A DNA stretch of 37,813 nt from Gammaproteobacteria bacterium (GTDB taxonomy: Bacteria > Pseudomonadota > Gammaproteobacteria > Xanthomonadales > SZUA-36): NCBI GenBank assembly GCA_024279945.1, contig JAJRRA010000059.1:1-37813 (forward strand), read 5' to 3'. The position numbers and the translations under genes were made by a program. The notes under the pieces are model-generated. The model was not told where the DNA came from and made no database searches. It saw only the letters and a list, made by a program, of their open reading frames with translations. Each line of letters begins with the position of its first letter. The stretch's first letter is position 1. Shown one piece after another: positions 1 through 8,801 of this stretch.

Positions 1-1
1 C

Positions 2-181
2 CAGGGCCAGAAAGGTGACCAGGGCCAGAAAGGTGACCAGGGCCAGAAAGGTGACCAGGGCCAGAAAGGTGACCAGGGCCAGAAAGGTGACCAGGGCCAG
101 AAAGGTGACCAGGGCCAGAAAGGTGACCAGGGCCAGAAAGGCGACCAGGGCCAAAAGGGCGACCAGAGCCAAAAGGGTACG
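2..181 (+). repeat. 18-bp tandem repeat array, ~10 copies, coding Gly-X-Y
   Basis: Units begin at 2, 20, 38, 56, 74, 92, 110, 128, 146 and 164. The first seven are identical, the eighth and ninth carry one to three changes, and the tenth is decayed. The array touches the window edge, so the true copy number is higher or unknown. The unit length is a multiple of three, so copy-number change would keep the reading frame. Confidence 0.95.
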
Positions 182-541
182 GCACAACAAAAAGGTAGCC
201 AGGCCGACAACAATCAGTTTGCCGATGCAGCCAGGGCGCTGGAAAAGAAGAACTCTGAGAAAGAATCTGCCGCAGCGCAGGGAAGTGATCAGAATCGAAA
301 CGGCAGTGCTGACAAAAATAATGGCCAATCACAGGCCGGATTAACGGCTGAACAGCCGCCGACTCAAGGTAATGGTCAAGCGGCCCGGGCAGAGTCACTC
401 AGCAGTGAGGAACAGATTGCGGCCGAACAATGGCTACGGCGTATCCCGGATGATCCCGGCGGTCTGCTACGGCGCAAGTTCCTTTATCAGTATCAACAGC
501 GGGCGCAAAGTGAAGGCAGCGGCAGCAGTCAGCCCTGGTAA
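2..541 (+). CDS. C-terminal part of a Bat-operon vWA/TPR-type protein with collagen-like repeat (5' end outside window)
   Basis: An open frame enters from the left edge and stops with TAA at 539-541. The first ~55 residues are a regular Gly-X-Y repeat (GQK-GDQ), followed by a Gln/Asn/Ser/Lys-rich hydrophilic stretch. The last ~45 residues hold a WLRRIPDDPGGLLRRKF motif, which I recognise as the conserved C-terminus of gammaproteobacterial BatB/BatC-like proteins (von Willebrand A domain, membrane segments, TPR, low-complexity tail). Those N-terminal domains lie outside the window, so the assignment rests on this motif and on batD starting 20 bp downstream. Bat proteins are membrane-associated and are linked to stress tolerance, but their biochemistry is unclear. 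The repeat-coded tail is unlikely to be catalytic. No start codon can be given. Confidence 0.75.
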   Translation, partial: QGQKGDQGQKGDQGQKGDQGQKGDQGQKGDQGQKGDQGQKGDQGQKGDQGQKGDQSQKGTAQQKGSQADNNQFADAARALEKKNSEKESAAAQGSDQNRNGSADKNNGQSQAGLTAEQPPTQGNGQAARAESLSSEEQIAAEQWLRRIPDDPGGLLRRKFLYQYQQRAQSEGSGSSQPW

Positions 542-561
542 CCAGACATGGAGAAAATGAA

Positions 562-2475
562 ATGAAACTCAGCTCATATACTTCGATACAAAACCTCCAC
601 CAAGAGGTGCTGCGGTTGATGATCTCCCTGCTGGCATTGCTGCTGATGCTGGCGGTCAACACCAGCGAAGCGAGTGTGCGCGCAACGCTTGATCGTGACG
701 CAGCCTTTGCCGGTGAAAGTCTCACACTGACTATCGAGAGCGATGGCCTGCAATCGGGTCTGCAACCGGATATCACACCCCTGGAAAAAGATTTCGACGT
801 GCTGGGCATCAGTACCAGTACCCAGGTGAACATCATTAACGGCCAGCGTTCCGACAAAACCCTGTGGCAGGTGCAACTGCAACCACAGCACACAGGGCTG
901 TTGCGTATCCCGCCTCTGAACATCGGTGGGAAGCAGACCGCAGCACTTGAGCTGAAAATTACTGAGGCGCCTCAACAGGCATCGACACAGTCTGGCCAAC
1001 ACGTATTCGTCAAGGCCGAGGTTAACTCAGTCGGTAAGCAAACCTATGTGCAGCAGCAGATCCCTTACACTGTACGCCTGTACTACGATAAGCGTCTGCT
1101 GGAGGGTGAACTCAGCGCGCCGAACCCAGATAATGCCGTCGTTGAGCAGTTGGGTGAGGATAAAAACTATAGTACCGTGAGCAACGGTCACCGTTACCAG
1201 GTCATTGAACGCCACTACGTTATTTCACCGGAAAAAAGTGGTTCGCTACACATTCCACCCGCTACTTTCAGCGGTCGCATAGCGGTTCCGGAGCGGCAAA
1301 AACGAAACAGCCGGTCCGGCAGCCTGATGGAAGATTTTTTCGGCAACAGCCCGTTTTCAAATGACCCCTTTTTCCGCAACAGTTTGTTAAGCGACAGTTT
1401 TTTTGGTAGCAATCCGTTTGGCAATCCAGGCCAGGCCATCACTGCCCGTAGCCAGTCTGTGGATATGGATATCCAACCCCGGCCGGCAACGGCCGCTCAC
1501 AACTGGCTGCCGGCCGAAGCGGTATCCGTGAGTGACAGCTGGACAGATAAACCACCACAGTTCAGAGTGGGTGAACCGGTCTCACGCACCATTACTATTC
1601 AGACCAAAGGACTGTCTGGTTAGCAGATCCCCGAACTGGCCATTGCAGCCCCGGCCAATGCCCGCCTGTACCCGGAAACACAGGATCAGGAAAGTCGCAC
1701 CGATGGTGAAACCATCTATGGCGTTCGTACCCAGACCATGACCTATATTCCAGACGCACAGGGTGCGCTGGAGGTGCCGGCTGTCACTGTCAACTGGTGG
1801 AATACCCGTCAAAACAAAAATGTGCGTACCAGCCTGCCTGCTTTACAGTTCAAAGTGCTGCCCGGGACCAGTGGTACTGCGGGTGCGGCACCTGTGCCCG
1901 GGAACAGTCTGGCGGCGCAGCAAGGTGCAGCGGCCACCACCGTGCCAACCGAGACGACAAAGGCAGAAAATGGACATGGCTTGTCCGGGACATTTTCAGG
2001 AGCTATCCGCAAAAACCGGCTCTGGCTGGTCACGGCTATCAGCTTGTTGCTCGCACTGTTGGCTGTACCGATGATCCGGCGGATAAAACAAGGCCATCAG
2101 GCAAGCGCTCCAGGTACCTCCAAGCCGATGCTGCAATCCGCACACCGCAGCAAACAAAATCAAAATATTGCCCTGCGGGCGCTGCAAAAAGCCTGTTTGA
2201 CAAATGATCGGCACGCTGCCGCCGAAGCATTACTGAACCTCGGTGAGGCGTACTGGCCCGGTGAGCCACCGCGCAGTCTCGATGCCCTGGCGGCGCGCAT
2301 TGAAAATGGACGGGCGCAACTCAGAGAACTGGACCATAGCCTTTATGCCGCCAATATCAAACACTGGAATGGCAAGCTTCTGTGGGATGAATTCCAACAG
2401 GGTCTGCAGGAAAAAAAGAGGGCGAACCACAGCCAGGATGACGGGCTTCATCCCCTTTATCCACAGCATCCCTGA
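562..2475 (+). pseudogene. batD: BatD family protein interrupted by an in-frame amber codon
   Basis: The frame from ATG 562 (GGAG Shine-Dalgarno 8 nt upstream) is open for 353 codons, meets TAG at 1621-1623, and continues open in the same frame to TAA at 2475, 637 codons in all. Both halves read as one BatD protein. There is a secretion signal at residues ~19-37, beta-sandwich repeats, an F/N/P-rich segment near residues 256-291 typical of BatD, then after the stop the GxQ-x-PEL-type continuation, a membrane helix at ~488-505 and a cytoplasmic tail. BatD is a periplasm-facing partner of the vWA Bat proteins. The truncated product would lose its membrane anchor. A GAG-to-TAG change would explain the stop. 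Alternatives are a sequencing error or natural readthrough. An internal ATG at 1738 could restart only the C-terminal part. Confidence 0.8.
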
Positions 2476-2632
2476 CCCTTTTTTGTTTTTTGAACCAGAC
2501 CTTTGTCGGATACTCATTATGTAAACATGTTGGTATCATCAATGCGATCGCCGCCCGACGTTAAAATGCGTGCGGGAACCACTTGGATAAAATGTCGCAA
2601 TGTGCCGAATTTGACCATAAAAAGAGTAAAAA

Positions 2633-4504
2633 ATGGACTACCGTGATCTATACCGTCAATCACTGGATGATCCTGATCAGTTCTGGGGTGAGGTCGCCTC
2701 CGGCATTGACTGGTCCAGGCCCTGGGACCAAGTGTTGGATGATTCTCAAGCACCGTATTACCAGTGGTTTTCCGGCGGTGAGTTGAATACCTGCTATAAC
2801 GCGCTGGATCGCCATTGCGAATCCGGGCGCGGTGAGCAGGCGGCCCTGATCTATGACAGTCCGGTCACCGTCCAGGTTAAAACATTCACCTATTTCGAAC
2901 TGCGAGATCAGGTGGCAAGGTTTGCCGGTGCGCTGCGGATGCAGGGCGTGAACCAGGGTGACCGGGTCATCATCTACATGCCGATGATTCCTCAAGCGGT
3001 CATCGCCATGTTGGCCTGTGCCCGGATCGGTGCTATCCACTCCCTGGTTTTCGGCGGTTTCGCCCCGCAAGAACTCGCCACGCGTATTCAGGATGCCGGT
3101 GCAAAACTCGTGGTGAGCGCCAGTTGTGGCATTGAGGGTAAGCGCGTCATTCCCTATCTGCCATTGCTGGAAGAGGCTCTCGAACTGGCCGGGTCAATTG
3201 AAATCCCCCGAATCGTATTTTCCAGGCCACAACTGCCGGTAGAAGATCCACATCCCGCTACAGTGCTTTGGCACGATGCGATAAGTACTGCGGAAGCCGT
3301 TGACTGCGTCGAAGTATCTGCTACCGATCCGCTGTATATCCTTTACACCTCAGGAACAACAGGCCAGCCCAAGGGTGTCGTTCGGCCCAATGGCGGGCAC
3401 GCCGTTGCATTGAAGTGGAGCATGGACCATATCTACAATGTCCAACCCGGTGATGTGTACTGGGCGGCATCGGACATCGGCTGGGTAGTGGGACACTCGT
3501 ACATTGTTTATGCACCCCTGTTGCACGGTTGCACGACCATCCTTTACGAGGGTAAACCCGTTGGTACGCCGGATTGTGGCGCCTTCTGGCGCGTGATTGA
3601 ACAGCACAAAGTGAAGTGCCTGTTCACCGCGCCAACTGCATTCCGGGCCATCCGGCGCGAAGACCCGACCGGGGAATTGCTGCATCAGTACGACATCAGC
3701 AGCCTGGACACCCTGTTCCTGGCCGGCGAACGATGCGACCCCGATACCCTGCACTGGGCTGAAACACAGCTTGACGTTCCCGTCATAGACCACTGGTGGC
3801 AAACCGAAACGGGATGGCCGATGGCGGCCAATCCCATGGGTATCGAAGTAATGGAAGTGAAACCCGGGTCGCCAACGGTAGCCATGCCGGGTTATGACGT
3901 CCGCGTGCTGGATGATGAAGGCGTTGAACTGCCCCGGGGTCAGTATGGAAATATTCTGGTCAAACTGCCTTTACCACCCGGTAATCTGTCGACTCTGTGG
4001 GGAGACCAGCAGCGCTTCCATGACGCTTACCTGTCCCGTTTCGAGGGCTACTATTTGACCGGTGACGCCGGTGTGCTGGATGAAGAAGGATACCTGTGGG
4101 TGATGAGTCGCATCGATGACGTGATCAATGTTGCCGGTCACCGCCTGTCAACCGGGGCACTGGAAGAGGCGCTGGCCAGTCACGAACATGTCGCCGAATG
4201 TGCCGTCATCGGGGTAGAGGATCAACTCAAGGGAGAAATGCCACTGGGCTTCGTGGTGCTCAATGCCGGTACGCAAACAGACGGCAAAGAGTTGAAGAAT
4301 GTACTGGTGCAGCAAGTCCGCTCCCTGGTGGGGGCCATTGCCACTCCCCGGGACATCCTGATCGTCGATCGCCTGCCCAAGACCCGTTCGGGCAAGATAT
4401 TGCGGGGAACCATGCGCGCAATCGCAGACGGCAAACCCTACGAGATGCCGGCTACTATCGAAGACCCTGCGGTTCTGGACGAAATTGCCGCCGTGTTGAG
4501 TTAA
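2633..4504 (+). CDS. prpE: Propionyl-CoA synthetase (propionate-CoA ligase)
   Basis: A 623-residue ANL-superfamily acyl-CoA synthetase. It converts propionate, ATP and CoA to propionyl-CoA, AMP and PPi in the cytosol. The ATP-binding P-loop motif TSGTTGQPKG lies at ~239-248, and the acetyl/propionyl-CoA synthetase signature WWQTETGWP is near residue 390. The C-terminal A10 motif PKTRSGK is at 582-588, with Lys588 the catalytic lysine that is commonly acetylated. The length fits PrpE (~630) better than Acs (~650). The sequence after the P-loop (GVVRPNGGHAVAL) also matches PrpE. An AGAG Shine-Dalgarno-like stretch precedes ATG 2633. No prpBCD methylcitrate genes are in the window, so the gene stands alone with its own leader (2476-2632). 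Acetate may be a side substrate. Confidence 0.92.
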   Translation: MDYRDLYRQSLDDPDQFWGEVASGIDWSRPWDQVLDDSQAPYYQWFSGGELNTCYNALDRHCESGRGEQAALIYDSPVTVQVKTFTYFELRDQVARFAGALRMQGVNQGDRVIIYMPMIPQAVIAMLACARIGAIHSLVFGGFAPQELATRIQDAGAKLVVSASCGIEGKRVIPYLPLLEEALELAGSIEIPRIVFSRPQLPVEDPHPATVLWHDAISTAEAVDCVEVSATDPLYILYTSGTTGQPKGVVRPNGGHAVALKWSMDHIYNVQPGDVYWAASDIGWVVGHSYIVYAPLLHGCTTILYEGKPVGTPDCGAFWRVIEQHKVKCLFTAPTAFRAIRREDPTGELLHQYDISSLDTLFLAGERCDPDTLHWAETQLDVPVIDHWWQTETGWPMAANPMGIEVMEVKPGSPTVAMPGYDVRVLDDEGVELPRGQYGNILVKLPLPPGNLSTLWGDQQRFHDAYLSRFEGYYLTGDAGVLDEEGYLWVMSRIDDVINVAGHRLSTGALEEALASHEHVAECAVIGVEDQLKGEMPLGFVVLNAGTQTDGKELKNVLVQQVRSLVGAIATPRDILIVDRLPKTRSGKILRGTMRAIADGKPYEMPATIEDPAVLDEIAAVLS

Positions 4505-4606
4505 AATCAGGGTCAGGGCTCAGGCTCACACGTCTCGCTGCTTGCGGAATTCCTGATCAGCAGATATTTGCAGTCAGCGCAACAACACGAAGGGGTTTAA
4601 CTGACA

Positions 4607-5491
4607 ATGAAAAATTTTCAAGCCGGCATCCTCGAATCGATCCCACAACATGGGAAATACCTGCTCTATGATCAAATACCCGGAAGTGCCGCGCTCGAGT
4701 GTTTACAGAGACTCGCAGATGACGTCGATGGTGTCGGAATCGTCGTTGGCCTTGGACCGTCTCTGGTTCTTGACCTTGGTGTAGAAATACCCGGCTTACG
4801 TTGTTTTCCTGCACAGTCTACAGTGGGCATTGACATTCCATCCACGCAGGCTGCACTCATGTGCTGGCTGCGCGGTGATGATCCCGGTGAATTACTGCAC
4901 CGCTCTCGGCAGGTCAATGATCTGCTCAGCGCAGGTTTCACACCAGCCGATTGCATTGATGCTTTCAAGTATGGGGCGGGTTTGGACTTGACCGGTTATG
5001 AGGACGGCACGGAAAATCCAAGCGGTCAGGAAGCGATAGATGCCGCTTTTGTCCGTGATGCGGGATCCGGCCTCGACGGGTCGAGCTTTGTCGCCACGCA
5101 GCAATGGCTGCATGATTTCGATGCGTTTGACGCTTTGACTACAAGCGAAGCTGACAACAGTGTGGGCCGGCGGCGAAGCGACAACTTCGAACTTGAGGAT
5201 GCTCCCGAATCTGCACACGTAAAACGGACTGCGCAGGAGAGCTTTGAGCCGGAGGCATTTCTGTTAAGACGCTCCATGCCCTGGAGTATTCCCGAACTGG
5301 ATGGTGGTTTGTTTTTCGTCGCCTTCGGAAAGTCATTCGATGCATTTGAAGCCCAGCTTGCTCGAATGATCGGTGGCGAGGATAGCATCAGCGATGGACT
5401 GTTTCAGTTCACTCGCCCGATCACGGGAAGTTACTTTTGGTGCCCGCCAAGGAAAGACGGTCGACTCGACCTTCGGGCCTTGCTAAAGTAA
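4607..5491 (+). CDS. DyP-type (YfeX-like) heme peroxidase
   Basis: A 294-residue dye-decolorizing-type peroxidase of the short, cytosolic YfeX-like class (~300 residues, no signal peptide). The hallmark GxxDG motif is GYEDG at 130-134, with Asp133 the distal catalytic acid. The proximal heme ligand is predicted to be His204 (in AHVKR). The conserved distal arginine falls at Arg221, the same spacing from the histidine as in YfeX. The C-terminal FTRPITGSYFWCPP strand is typical. It should reduce peroxide with an organic or porphyrin donor, but the physiological substrate of this class is unsettled. It lies 102 bp after prpE and ends just before a strong terminator, so it could share prpE's transcript or have its own promoter. 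The reading frame is intact. Confidence 0.9.
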   Translation: MKNFQAGILESIPQHGKYLLYDQIPGSAALECLQRLADDVDGVGIVVGLGPSLVLDLGVEIPGLRCFPAQSTVGIDIPSTQAALMCWLRGDDPGELLHRSRQVNDLLSAGFTPADCIDAFKYGAGLDLTGYEDGTENPSGQEAIDAAFVRDAGSGLDGSSFVATQQWLHDFDAFDALTTSEADNSVGRRRSDNFELEDAPESAHVKRTAQESFEPEAFLLRRSMPWSIPELDGGLFFVAFGKSFDAFEAQLARMIGGEDSISDGLFQFTRPITGSYFWCPPRKDGRLDLRALLK

Positions 5492-5495
5492 ATCA

Positions 5496-5553
5496 GCAAA
5501 AAAGGGGCCAGCTTGAATTACCTTTCGGTTATTCAAGCTGGCCCCTTTTTTGC
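5496..5553. terminator. Bidirectional intrinsic terminator with a 23-bp perfect stem
   Basis: The arms 5496-5518 and 5531-5553 are exact reverse complements. The 12-nt centre can add three more pairs (ACC/GGT around TTTC) after one T-T mismatch. Each arm contains a six-base A or T tract next to a GGGGCC/GGCCCC block, so the hairpin has a U tract whichever strand is transcribed. It separates the convergent peroxidase (+) and AsmA (-) genes. The AsmA stop codon (5529-5531) lies in the loop. Confidence 0.92.
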
Positions 5554-8500
5554 TCCTTCTCTGCAATTACTTCGAGCGCATCGCCACAGGGATCTTTGCT
5601 GCTCAGGAAACGGTCGGACATGGACTTGGCCACCAGGGATAAACCGGCTGTTGCGACCGCTATGCCTCCGCTGATCATGCTGTTGGCCGGGTCCAATTCG
5701 ATGATTGGCGATGACAGGCTTCCGCCAACCTTGATGAAGGGGTTGATCAACATACCCACACTCAGTCCGAGTCCGGTCCGGGTCTTTGAGTTGAAAGAAA
5801 AATCGATGTCTTCAGATGCCAGATCAATCACACCCTGGCTAAGGATGGTAACGTGGCTGGTCTGGATAATGAAAGGGAAAACATTAACCATGCCATGGGT
5901 GAAATCAGCTGCCAGTACGGCGCAAGACAGTTCGGTGTAATCGGTGCTTTTCCGGAAAGGATTCAGGGTGTTAAACAACTCCGTGGCAAAATCGGTCAAT
6001 AACAAGGATAAACCCGCAGAGGCGAACATTCCTGAGTGGTAGTGAAGCCGGGCTTTTCCATTGAGTGATGAGGCCATTTCGTGCAGGGTCACACCCTTTC
6101 CCTCCAGCATGAGGTCGATATCCAGGGGCGGGAAGGTGGCAGGATCCTGGCCTTCCAGAGCGGCGAAGCCAAAGTGGAGTTCTTGCCCTTTCAGCTTGAG
6201 GTTGAATCGGGGCTTGCTTCCGCTGCTGTCCAGCAGGGCTGTTCCGTGAATTACACCTCCGGTACTGCCTTTGAATGAAAAGGGTTTGAGTTCCAGGTAC
6301 TTTGGCTGCAACTGTAAGCCGAGCCTGACCTCACGCAGCACGGTATTCGCGAGGCTGGCACGCTCGATGTTCAGTTCCATATCTGCAATGACACCATAAT
6401 CTGAAATTTCCATTACGGGTGTGTTATCGAAGACGGCGTTGGATGATGCTGTCATCTGCTTCGCCTGATCATTGTCTTCTGCCGTCCATTGGGTCAGGTC
6501 GAGAAAAGGAGAATCCAGTCGGCCGCTGATACGGGTCAGATCCCCAGGTATGATTTTCAGTTGACCGCGTATCACGCTATTACCAAAACGAAAATCAAGC
6601 TCGGTAAGTTCAAATTCAGATGGAGAACCGGTCAGGCGGGTGTCCAGGGAGAAGGGCTCTGGTTCAAGCGGCCGGCCTGTCCATTGCTCCAGGATTGAGG
6701 CATCCGGGCCGCTGGCCTTGATGGCGAGTTGAAAGTGATTGTCGTGTTGGATGTTTCCGTCAATCGTGGCCTTGACCTGATCAAGCTGCAAGTGGACGCC
6801 TTCCAGCCAGGTCCGGCCTTTTTCATTCTTCAGCTTGCCCCGGGCAGTCAACGCTCCCTGTGGCAACGGAAATTCTGGCAACAGGAAAGCGATTGAATGA
6901 AGGCCGGGAAGCCGGAATTCAAATGTTGTGTTAACAACCAGTGGGTTCTTCAGGTCGGTGATCCGGCCCTCCAGTGCAAATTCGATATCACCCAGGTCAC
7001 TGTCTTTTACCCGGAATACCAGGCTTTTTCCTTCCCTCTTCAAATGGAGGTTCAGCTTGAGCGGCTGTTGCGGAATGTTGTCCTGCTGTCCGAACAGGCG
7101 GCCAAGTGCAGCAATATCTGGACTTTCCAGGTTGATGCCCAGCGCACTGCCGCTGTAATTGTCTTCCAGGTTCAGCAGTCCGTTGAAAAGAGCATGGTGC
7201 TCAGCCAGGTCAACCTTAAGTCCTTGCAACTGGATTTTCCGGCCGGACAGATGAATGTGGCCTTGCGCGCCAGCCGCCGTTGCAGGGAGCTTATCGATTC
7301 CCGCCATTACTCCCAGTGTTTGCAGATTATTAGTTGTGGCGCTGATCTCGAGGTCGGGTTGAAGCGTACCCATCATTTTTCCCAGGGTTCCCTTGGCATT
7401 CAGGGTAAAGTCAGCACTCTTCAGCATCGTATTGGTGGAAAATATGCCGTCTGCGTCACTGCTGAGCTGGCTCTCTATCTGCAGCGTTCCCGACAGTGCG
7501 GCCGGCAGGTCAAAACGGTTACGCCAGCGGCCTGTTTCACCACTGTTGATTTTGATGTCAAGGTCGGAGTTCGCGAAGTCAGGCGCCGGCCCGAGTACAC
7601 CGGATGCTTCAAGGTGGTCCTCCAGGGTTTCCATTATCACCGACTGCACCGTGATAGTCCCCTTATTAAATGCCATATCACCTTGCAGTGAAAAGGGCTC
7701 GGGAACCAGGTCGGCAAAATCCAGAGCAGCGCCGAGGGCCTCAAGGTCAGGCCCTTTCATATCCAGCAGAAGCTTACCGAACTGCGGTTGAACCAGGCGG
7801 TCAAGCTGGCCGGATGCATTGATCGATAACTTGCCCAGGTCACCATCAAGATTCAATTTCGTCATCTGACCCTCGGTAACAAGATCCAGACGAAAATAAA
7901 AAGGGCCTTCACTCAGGGGCGGCAGGGAAAAAGTGTTCAGTACCTGGCCAATTTCCGGGCCGCGGAAATAGGTTTCGATATTAGCACCAGCCAGGGTCGC
8001 TGCGTTTTCCAAAACGCCTGAACTTTGCAGAGAGATGTCTCCCAGTTGCAGGTTCAAGTCGTATTCAAGCGATCCTCCCAGCAGCAGCGCGTCGAGTGGA
8101 GAATACCCACCGGAGAAAGAGAGCGCTGCTCCGTTAATACGTCCGTTCCCATGACCCACCACGCGCATATTTTTCAGTATTTGCAGTGATATATTCTCAA
8201 CTTCAGCAATCAAAGGTTGGTCGCGATCGGGGCTGTTGAAATCCAGGCTGCAATTTCTCATCTGAATGTCCTGTAGCAGAACAGGCAGGGATTCGGGGAG
8301 AGGTTGCGTTGGCTTGATCCGGGGCTCGGGTTCGGTCAGCAGGTCCCAATTGGCTTCACCAGCATTGTTTTTGACCAGGCTGATCCTGCAGTTTTCTACT
8401 TCCAGTAGCGGGATGACGGGTACTTCTCCGAGCAGGCTTGGCAGGTCAATTTGGATCAACAGGTGCCCCACAGAAACCATGCTGGCCTGATCCGCCCATT

Positions 8501-8726
8501 CGGCGTTCTGCAAAACCAGATCCTGAGCTTCCAAGGTTATTTTACGGCCCAGTTCGAGTCGCAGCAGCCCTTTGATGCGTAATTCCCGACCGGTCTGCTT
8601 GATGACAATATCAGCAAGCCGGGATTTCAGGAATGCCTCATCGCGCAGGAGGAACCAGGCTGTCATCGTTGTGACAGCAGCCAGGGCCAGCAACGTCAGG
8701 ACAACGGTGAAAAAAATTTTGCGCAT
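5529..8726 (-). CDS. AsmA family protein (large envelope protein)
   Basis: A 1065-residue protein with one N-terminal membrane helix (~residues 4-28), followed by the AsmA-type start (RDEAFLKSRLADIVIKQTGRE) and a very long periplasmic region. That region is rich in alternating beta-strand patterns with recurring G-x-L and S-G-x-L turns. The C-terminal portion has the AsmA-like HGMVNVFPF and SQGVIDLASEDIDF segments. Known AsmA/TamB/YhdP-type proteins form bridge-like beta structures thought to carry lipids between inner and outer membranes, and this one is in the size range of the larger members. It lies 75 bp after the CoA-ligase gene on the same strand with no obvious functional link. Its last codons sit inside the terminator hairpin, so the C-terminus EKEQKRGQLE is constrained by RNA structure. 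Confidence 0.85.
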   Translation of the reverse strand: MRKIFFTVVLTLLALAAVTTMTAWFLLRDEAFLKSRLADIVIKQTGRELRIKGLLRLELGRKITLEAQDLVLQNAEWADQASMVSVGHLLIQIDLPSLLGEVPVIPLLEVENCRISLVKNNAGEANWDLLTEPEPRIKPTQPLPESLPVLLQDIQMRNCSLDFNSPDRDQPLIAEVENISLQILKNMRVVGHGNGRINGAALSFSGGYSPLDALLLGGSLEYDLNLQLGDISLQSSGVLENAATLAGANIETYFRGPEIGQVLNTFSLPPLSEGPFYFRLDLVTEGQMTKLNLDGDLGKLSINASGQLDRLVQPQFGKLLLDMKGPDLEALGAALDFADLVPEPFSLQGDMAFNKGTITVQSVIMETLEDHLEASGVLGPAPDFANSDLDIKINSGETGRWRNRFDLPAALSGTLQIESQLSSDADGIFSTNTMLKSADFTLNAKGTLGKMMGTLQPDLEISATTNNLQTLGVMAGIDKLPATAAGAQGHIHLSGRKIQLQGLKVDLAEHHALFNGLLNLEDNYSGSALGINLESPDIAALGRLFGQQDNIPQQPLKLNLHLKREGKSLVFRVKDSDLGDIEFALEGRITDLKNPLVVNTTFEFRLPGLHSIAFLLPEFPLPQGALTARGKLKNEKGRTWLEGVHLQLDQVKATIDGNIQHDNHFQLAIKASGPDASILEQWTGRPLEPEPFSLDTRLTGSPSEFELTELDFRFGNSVIRGQLKIIPGDLTRISGRLDSPFLDLTQWTAEDNDQAKQMTASSNAVFDNTPVMEISDYGVIADMELNIERASLANTVLREVRLGLQLQPKYLELKPFSFKGSTGGVIHGTALLDSSGSKPRFNLKLKGQELHFGFAALEGQDPATFPPLDIDLMLEGKGVTLHEMASSLNGKARLHYHSGMFASAGLSLLLTDFATELFNTLNPFRKSTDYTELSCAVLAADFTHGMVNVFPFIIQTSHVTILSQGVIDLASEDIDFSFNSKTRTGLGLSVGMLINPFIKVGGSLSSPIIELDPANSMISGGIAVATAGLSLVAKSMSDRFLSSKDPCGDALEVIAEKEQKRGQLE

Positions 8727-8801
8727 GACGGCTTGGATTATATCGGGTTTCGCCTGGCCTGGACCGGCAACCTCAAGCCCTGAAAAAAACTTCGAACGGG
8801 T

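Noticed and set aside
2-181. CRISPR array
   Set aside because: Units are 18 bp, directly abutting, without spacers and in coding frame.
15-344. Arg/Lys-rich repetitive open frame
   Set aside because: It is the +1-shifted reading of the 18-bp repeat. The true frame continues into the conserved C-terminus ending at 541.
2436-2491. Intrinsic terminator after batD
   Set aside because: The 6-bp stem GGATGA/TCATCC (2436-2453) is about 24 nt from the T-rich run, too far to act as a terminator.
6897-7691. 264-codon plus-strand open frame
   Set aside because: It lies wholly antisense to the AsmA gene and has no recognisable motif; the AsmA frame explains the region.
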